Assembly (NCBI GenBank): GCA_003220195.1
Contig: QHRT01000236.1
Location: forward strand, 1-9,150
Length of the DNA stretch: 9,150 bases
Direction: 5' to 3'
From: Candidatus Rokuibacteriota bacterium
GTDB lineage: Bacteria; Methylomirabilota; Methylomirabilia; Rokubacteriales; CSP1-6
Every line of letters starts with the position of its first letter. Positions within the stretch are counted from its first letter, which is position 1. Shown here piece by piece: positions 5,861 through 9,150 of this stretch. A model generated the notes under the pieces. The model ran no database searches and was not told the DNA's origin. It saw nothing but the letters and a program-made list of their open reading frames with translations. Made by a program: the position numbers and the translations under genes.

Positions 5861-6556
5861 TCAGCGCGCCGCCGCGACCGCGGCCGCGTAGCCCCGGAGG
5901 AGCGGATGCGGGCTCGTTGGCGTCGAACGCGCTTGCGGCAAGAAGAGGGTCCCGAGAAAGAACGGATGCTCGGGAATCTCGACGATCCTGATTTCTCCGG
6001 CGCCGCCCACTCCGCTCACGCAGAGCCCGCGGTCCTCGAGCCGTCGGTGGTAGTCGGGATTGACGCCGTAGTTGCAGTAGTAGTCCTCGACGGCTTCGCT
6101 CCGGTCGTAGAGCAGCGCCGCACGGGTCCCGGAACGCAGGAACACCGTCTGCTGCTGTCCAACGAGTGAGCACGAGAGCGGCGTGATGACCAGAAGCTCG
6201 GCGTCGGGGCTCGTCTCCGCGTGGTCGGCGTCTCGGAACCCGAGAACGTTGCGCGCGAACTCGACGATCGCGTGCTGGAAGCCGCCTCAGGTGCCGACGA
6301 GCGGAACGCCGCGCTCCCGCGCGTAACGGATCGCCGCCAGCGCGCCGTCCATGTTCTTGTATGGGCTCGCCGGCGCGATCCAGAGCCCGTCGTACGCGGT
6401 GAGCCGCGTCTCGGGCGCGTCGACGTCGATCGCGTCGGTGGGGAGCCACTCGAAGCCGAGCCCGAGGTCGCGCAGTGCGGTGTTCGTGAACTGGTGCGTG
6501 GGATTGCCAGGATTGAAGTCACCGACGACAGCGACGAAGCCGGCCTCAGTCGTCAT
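5861..6556 (-). CDS. CTP synthase C-terminal region-related selenoprotein (class I glutamine amidotransferase-like), in-frame TGA = Sec90
   Basis: Read from ATG 6556 (GAGGTG at 6570-6565, 8 nt upstream), the frame runs to a TGA at 6289-6287 and then stays open in the same frame to the TGA at 5863-5861. That gives 231 residues with residue 90 encoded by TGA. The N-terminal half shows FVAVVGDFNPGNPTHQFTN and YDGLWIAPASPYKNMDG. The TGA falls in VPLVGT-(TGA)-GGFQHAIVEFARNVLG, where amidotransferases have the nucleophile cysteine (GTCGG), so selenocysteine is the natural reading. This family is known to contain selenoprotein members. The C-terminal half (RAALLYDRSEAVEDYYCNYG; EHPFFLGTLFLPQ) resembles the CTP synthase glutaminase domain, but the usual QFHPE is LFLPQ (Leu206, Gln208), so the catalytic His and Glu are absent. 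A SECIS-like hairpin lies at 6272-6254. The alternative is a TGC-to-TGA nonsense mutation, which the intact downstream half argues against. Substrate unknown. Confidence 0.85.
6254..6272 (-). promoter_or_regulatory. SECIS-like hairpin downstream of the Sec TGA
   Basis: On the minus strand, CGCGA (6272-6268) pairs with TCGCG (6258-6254), 5 bp. Above it are a T/T mismatch (6267/6259), one C-G pair (6266/6260) and a loop GTCGA (6265-6261). The loop G is 22 nt after the last base of the TGA. A short stem with an unpaired U below a GU-containing apical loop, starting about 15 nt after the UGA, is the general form of bacterial SECIS elements recognised by SelB, as in E. coli fdhF. The fold was done by eye. 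Confidence 0.5.
6287..6289 (-). other. In-frame TGA predicted to encode selenocysteine
   Basis: The codon sits between GT and GGFQH, replacing the Cys of the amidotransferase nucleophile elbow. It is the only in-frame stop between 6556 and 5863. The gene's true stop is also TGA, so recoding must depend on local context. Confidence 0.8.
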
Positions 6557-6713
6557 CGCAAAAGCACCTCGGCGACGAATCTAGCACGCCGGCGGCCCGG
6601 AACGGCCGATTGGGGTACCCTCGTGCGAGCGCCGGTGTCGCCGCGCAACGACGATCGTGACGAGCGGTCGGAGGCGCCGTCGAGCGCGCGCCGACCGGAT
6701 GGAGGAGACCATC
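6557..6713. other. Divergent intergenic region between the selenoprotein gene and the dehydratase gene
   Basis: These 157 nt must hold both promoters. On the minus strand TAGATT (6583-6578) could be a -10 box, and on the plus strand TACCCT (6616-6621), inside the 8-nt palindrome GGGTACCC (6613-6620), could be another. Neither has a good -35 partner, so both are tentative. No operator or riboswitch was recognised. Confidence 0.35.
6701..6707 (+). promoter_or_regulatory. Ribosome binding site fixing the GTG start of the dehydratase
   Basis: GGAGGAG lies 6 nt before GTG 6714. The competing ATG at 6699 overlaps this site and has no Shine-Dalgarno of its own, so the GTG is the better start. Confidence 0.65.
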
Positions 6714-8675
6714 GTGGCAACCAGGACCCCGATCGCGTTCGACCAGATCGTCGGATCGGAAGCGAGCGTTCTCGACGTGATCACGGCCGGGGCCGGGCCT
6801 CAGGGCCGCTTGCCCCTCACCGCGGAGATGCTGCTCGAGCAACCGAGCGGCGACATCTTCGGTTTGACCCAGAACGCCGGCATGGGCTGGGATCCTCGCG
6901 AGCTCGGACGGCCGCAGTACCTGATGCTCGGGACGAACGGCGGCATTCGCGACACCGACGGCCGTCCGATCGCGCTCGGCTATCACACCGGCCACTGGGA
7001 GATCGGCCTGCTCATGCACGCGGCCGCCGTCGAGCTGCGCGAGCTCGAGTGTCTGCCGTTCGCCGGGTTCTGCTCCGATCCCTGCGACGGCCGGACGCAG
7101 GGCACCGTCGGCATGATGGACAGCCTCGCGTACCGCAACGATGCCGCGCAGGTCTTCCGTCGCCTGATCCGCTCCCTGCCGACGCGCAAGGGCGTGCTCG
7201 GCGTCGCGACGTGCGACAAGGGATTGCCGGCGATGATGATGGCGCTCGCGACGATGCGCGACCTGCCCTGCGTGCTGGTGCCCGGCGGCGTGACGCTGCC
7301 GCCCGTCGACGGCGAGGACGCCGGCAAGATCCAGTCAATCGGCGCGCGCTTCGCGCACGGTGAGATGACGCTCGATCAGGCGGCCGAGCTCGGGTGCCGC
7401 GCGTGCGGGTCGCCCGGCGGCGGGTGCCAGTTCCTCGGCACCGCCGCGACGTCGCAGGTGATCGGCGAAGCGCTCGGCCTGGCGCTGCCACACTCGGCGC
7501 TGGCGCCGTCGGGTCAGCCGATCTGGCTCGACATGGCTCGTCGCTCGGCGCGCGCGCTCGTGACGCTCGCGGGACGAGGGCTGAAGGTTCGCGACATCGT
7601 GACCGACGCGGCCGTGGAGAACGCGATGACCGTGCACGCGGCGTTCGGCGGCTCGACGAATCTCCTGTTGCATCTCCCGGCGATCGCGCACGCCTCGGGC
7701 CTCAGGCGCCCGACCGTCGACGACTGGACCGCCGTGAACCATCGCGTCCCCCGGCTCGTCGACACGCTGCCGAACGGGCCGCACCCGACCGTGCGCTGCT
7801 TCCTCGCCGGCGGCGTGCCGGAAGTCATGCTGCATCTTCGCGAGCTCGGATTGCTGCACCTCGACTGTCTCACCGTGAGCGGGGACACCGTCGGACGCGT
7901 CCTGGACTGGTGGCAGGGCTCGGAGCGGCGTCAGATCTTGCGCGCGCGACTCCGCGCCGCCGACGGTGTCGACCCCGACGACGTCATCATGAGTCCCGCA
8001 CGCGCGCGCACGCGCGGGCTCACCAGCACCGTCACGTTCCCTCGCGGCAACCTCGCGCCCGAGGGGTCCGTGATCAAGAGCACCGCAATCGATCCGTCCG
8101 TCGTCGACGCCGACGGCGTCTATCGCAAAGTCGGCCCGGCGCGCGTCTTCACGCTGGAGCGCGATGCGATCGCGGCGATCAAGGGCCGCGGCGACAAGCC
8201 GCTCAAGCCGGGCGACGTCATGGTGCTGATGTGTCGTGGCCCGATGGGCGCAGGGATGGAAGAGATCTACCAGATCACCGCGGCGCTCAAGCATCTCTCG
8301 TGGGGCAAAACGGTCGCCGTGCTGACCGACGCGAGGTTCTCCGGCGTCTCGACCGGCGCCTGCATCGGTCACATCGGTCCGGAAGCTTTGGCCGGTGGTC
8401 CGATCGGCAAGGTGCTGGACGGCGACGTCATCCAGATCGTCATCGATCGCAACCGCCTGGAGGGATCGATCGACCTGGTCGGTGACGGCGAGCGAAGATT
8501 CGGCCCCGACGAGGGCACGCGCGTGCTCGCGTCACGACCGCCGCGGCCCGACCTGAAGCCCGATCCGGACCTGCCCGCAGATACCCGGCTCTGGGCGGCG
8601 CTGCAGCAGGTCGGCGGCGGCACGTGGGGCGGGTGCGTCTACGACGTGGACGCCATCGTCGCGGCGCTGCGTTGA
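6714..8675 (+). CDS. yjhG: YjhG/YagF-type D-xylonate dehydratase (IlvD/Edd superfamily)
   Basis: This 653-residue protein from GTG 6714 is almost the length of E. coli YjhG (about 655) and follows it closely: GELPLTAEML-like RLPLTAEMLLEQPSGDIFG, NAGMGW, SDPCDGRTQGT (Cys124), ATCDKGLPA (Cys167), a cysteine-rich segment with Cys228, Cys231 and Cys238, then ENAMTVHAAFGGSTNLLLH, RGLTSTVTFPRGNLAPEGS and DARFSGVSTGACIGHIGPEALAGGP near the C-terminus. The superfamily dehydrates polyhydroxy acids using an Fe-S cluster and Mg2+; YjhG/YagF act on D-xylonate to give 2-keto-3-deoxy-pentonate. The substrate here is inferred from similarity and could be another aldonate. The extra 19 residues upstream (from 6657) are arginine-rich and unlike the family, so they are excluded. 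It is transcribed away from the selenoprotein gene and followed by strong hairpins. Confidence 0.93.
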   Translation: MATRTPIAFDQIVGSEASVLDVITAGAGPQGRLPLTAEMLLEQPSGDIFGLTQNAGMGWDPRELGRPQYLMLGTNGGIRDTDGRPIALGYHTGHWEIGLLMHAAAVELRELECLPFAGFCSDPCDGRTQGTVGMMDSLAYRNDAAQVFRRLIRSLPTRKGVLGVATCDKGLPAMMMALATMRDLPCVLVPGGVTLPPVDGEDAGKIQSIGARFAHGEMTLDQAAELGCRACGSPGGGCQFLGTAATSQVIGEALGLALPHSALAPSGQPIWLDMARRSARALVTLAGRGLKVRDIVTDAAVENAMTVHAAFGGSTNLLLHLPAIAHASGLRRPTVDDWTAVNHRVPRLVDTLPNGPHPTVRCFLAGGVPEVMLHLRELGLLHLDCLTVSGDTVGRVLDWWQGSERRQILRARLRAADGVDPDDVIMSPARARTRGLTSTVTFPRGNLAPEGSVIKSTAIDPSVVDADGVYRKVGPARVFTLERDAIAAIKGRGDKPLKPGDVMVLMCRGPMGAGMEEIYQITAALKHLSWGKTVAVLTDARFSGVSTGACIGHIGPEALAGGPIGKVLDGDVIQIVIDRNRLEGSIDLVGDGERRFGPDEGTRVLASRPPRPDLKPDPDLPADTRLWAALQQVGGGTWGGCVYDVDAIVAALR

Positions 8676-8677
8676 AG

Positions 8678-8710
8678 ATCGGGGGGAGCGAGCCGCCGCT
8701 CCTCCCCGAT
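8678..8710 (+). terminator. Strong hairpin just after the dehydratase stop, probable terminator
   Basis: The arm ATCGGGGGGAGCG (8678-8690) pairs with 8697-8710 over 13 bp with a single bulged T (8703) and a 6-nt loop. It begins 2 nt after the stop codon. A run of C rather than T follows, so it is not a textbook intrinsic terminator. It may terminate with help or protect the 3' end of the mRNA. Confidence 0.55.
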
Positions 8711-8741
8711 ACCCCCCCACCGGTTCGGACAGGAGCGGATT

Positions 8742-8760
8742 GCGCGGGCAAAGCCCGCGC
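8742..8760 (+). repeat. Perfect inverted repeat with AAA loop
   Basis: GCGCGGGC (8742-8749), AAA, GCCCGCGC (8753-8760) form an 8-bp all-GC stem in the gap between the dehydratase and the isomerase-like gene. It could be a second terminator arm or a member of a dispersed palindromic repeat family; only one copy is present in the window. Confidence 0.5.
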
Positions 8761-8833
8761 TCGAGCCGCGCTGCTGATGATACGTTTAGGCCCGGCGGCT
8801 CGCTGCGCCTGATCTCAACGGGAGGTGCTGGAC

Positions 8834-9150
8834 ATGGCCCTGCGCAAGCGTATCGGCGTCATGGTTCCGTCGACCAACACGACCTTCGAGGCCGACTTCC
8901 AGATGGTCGCGCCCGAGAACGTCACGATCCACGGGCAGCGGCTCTGGCTCACGAACGACGCGCAGGATGCCGACGGCATGAACCGCATGAACGCGGAGGT
9001 CGAGTCGGGCGCGCGCTATCTGGCCACCGCGAACGTCAACGTGGTCGTGTACGGCTGCACGACCGGGAGCTTCTATCGCGGACCCGGATGGGACAGGGAG
9101 ATGATCGAGATCATGCAGCGCGCCGCCGGCGTGCCCGCCGTGGCGACCAG
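8834..9150 (+). CDS. Maleate isomerase / arylmalonate decarboxylase-like protein (Asp/Glu racemase superfamily), 3' truncated by window
   Basis: The frame is open from ATG 8834 to the window end (105 residues seen of about 240-250 usual). GGAGGT at 8821-8826, 7 nt upstream, is a near-ideal ribosome binding site. The start RIGVMVPSTNTTFE, with Asn15, and VVVYGCTTGSF, with Cys75, match the N-terminal lobe of maleate cis-trans isomerases and arylmalonate decarboxylases, where this cysteine is one of the catalytic pair. The second cysteine lies outside the window, so isomerase (two Cys) and decarboxylase (one Cys) cannot be separated. The family acts on small dicarboxylic acids in the cytoplasm without cofactor. 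Two hairpins separate it from the upstream dehydratase, so it may have its own promoter. Confidence 0.87.
   Translation, partial: MALRKRIGVMVPSTNTTFEADFQMVAPENVTIHGQRLWLTNDAQDADGMNRMNAEVESGARYLATANVNVVVYGCTTGSFYRGPGWDREMIEIMQRAAGVPAVAT

Noticed and set aside
4730..6169. 479-residue plus-strand open frame over trpEG and downstream
   Set aside because: Arginine/alanine-rich shadow frame of trpEG and neighbours, with no family-like motifs. Long empty frames are expected at this GC content.
5861..6556. Reading the minus-strand amidotransferase-like gene as two separate proteins (89 and 94 residues) or a simple pseudogene
   Set aside because: Both parts are in the same frame, the sequence between them is conserved, and the only stop is a TGA at the nucleophile-Cys position with a SECIS-like hairpin after it. 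Sec recoding explains this better.
6657..6713. Longer dehydratase start at 6657 or 6699
   Set aside because: It adds an arginine-rich segment absent from YjhG proteins, and GGAGGAG is placed for GTG 6714.
6221..7363. 380-residue plus-strand open frame across the divergent promoter region
   Set aside because: It crosses the selenoprotein gene, the intergenic gap and the dehydratase in a wrong frame, with an arginine-rich composition.
7335..8372. 345-residue minus-strand open frame opposite the dehydratase
   Set aside because: Antisense shadow of a strongly conserved gene; low-complexity composition and no recognisable domain.
1..9150. tRNA/rRNA genes, CRISPR arrays, insertion sequences
   Set aside because: No cloverleaf-like segments, spaced direct repeats, transposase motifs or terminal inverted repeats were seen by eye.

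Overview
The window is 9.15 kb of GC-rich DNA with dense, short-spaced genes, GTG starts and strong GGAGG-type ribosome binding sites. It looks like a chromosomal fragment of a free-living, uncultivated soil- or sediment-type bacterium. Gene content (a fused rhizobial-type anthranilate synthase, a YjhG-type dehydratase, a maleate-isomerase-like enzyme, a DUF3303 protein) would fit groups such as Rokubacteria, Methylomirabilota or GC-rich Proteobacteria. This placement is inference and no marker gene is present. No tRNA, rRNA, CRISPR array or transposase was seen.

Left part (1-1720): the 3' end of a NodU/CmcH-type carbamoyltransferase runs directly into a small membrane protein (DUF5989 type) through an overlapping GTG start. 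A convergent DegT/StrS-type sugar aminotransferase overlaps the small gene by 16 nt. Together they look like the edge of a glycan or nucleotide-sugar/natural-product locus.

Middle (1721-3419): a small exported protein of unknown function is followed by a convergent DJ-1/PfpI-family gene that is frameshifted just after its nucleophile cysteine. The ~400-nt non-coding stretch that follows contains a perfect 22-nt palindrome with a competing alternative pairing, upstream of the tryptophan gene.

Centre right (3420-5858): a TrpE-TrpG fusion (anthranilate synthase, first committed step to tryptophan) is followed 21 nt later by a DUF3303 gene, probably on the same transcript.

Minus strand 6556-5861 is the most interesting locus. 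It is a glutamine-amidotransferase-like gene (CTP synthase C-terminal-related family) whose frame is intact except for one in-frame TGA at exactly the position of the catalytic cysteine. A SECIS-like hairpin lies just downstream, so it is very probably a selenoprotein. The canonical His and Glu of the amidotransferase triad are replaced (LFLPQ instead of QFHPE), so it is unlikely to be an ordinary glutaminase.

Right end (6714-9150): divergent from the selenoprotein gene is a YjhG/YagF-type sugar-acid dehydratase (IlvD/Edd superfamily). After two strong hairpins comes the start of a maleate isomerase/arylmalonate decarboxylase-type gene, cut by the window end. This part suggests catabolism of sugar acids and small dicarboxylates.
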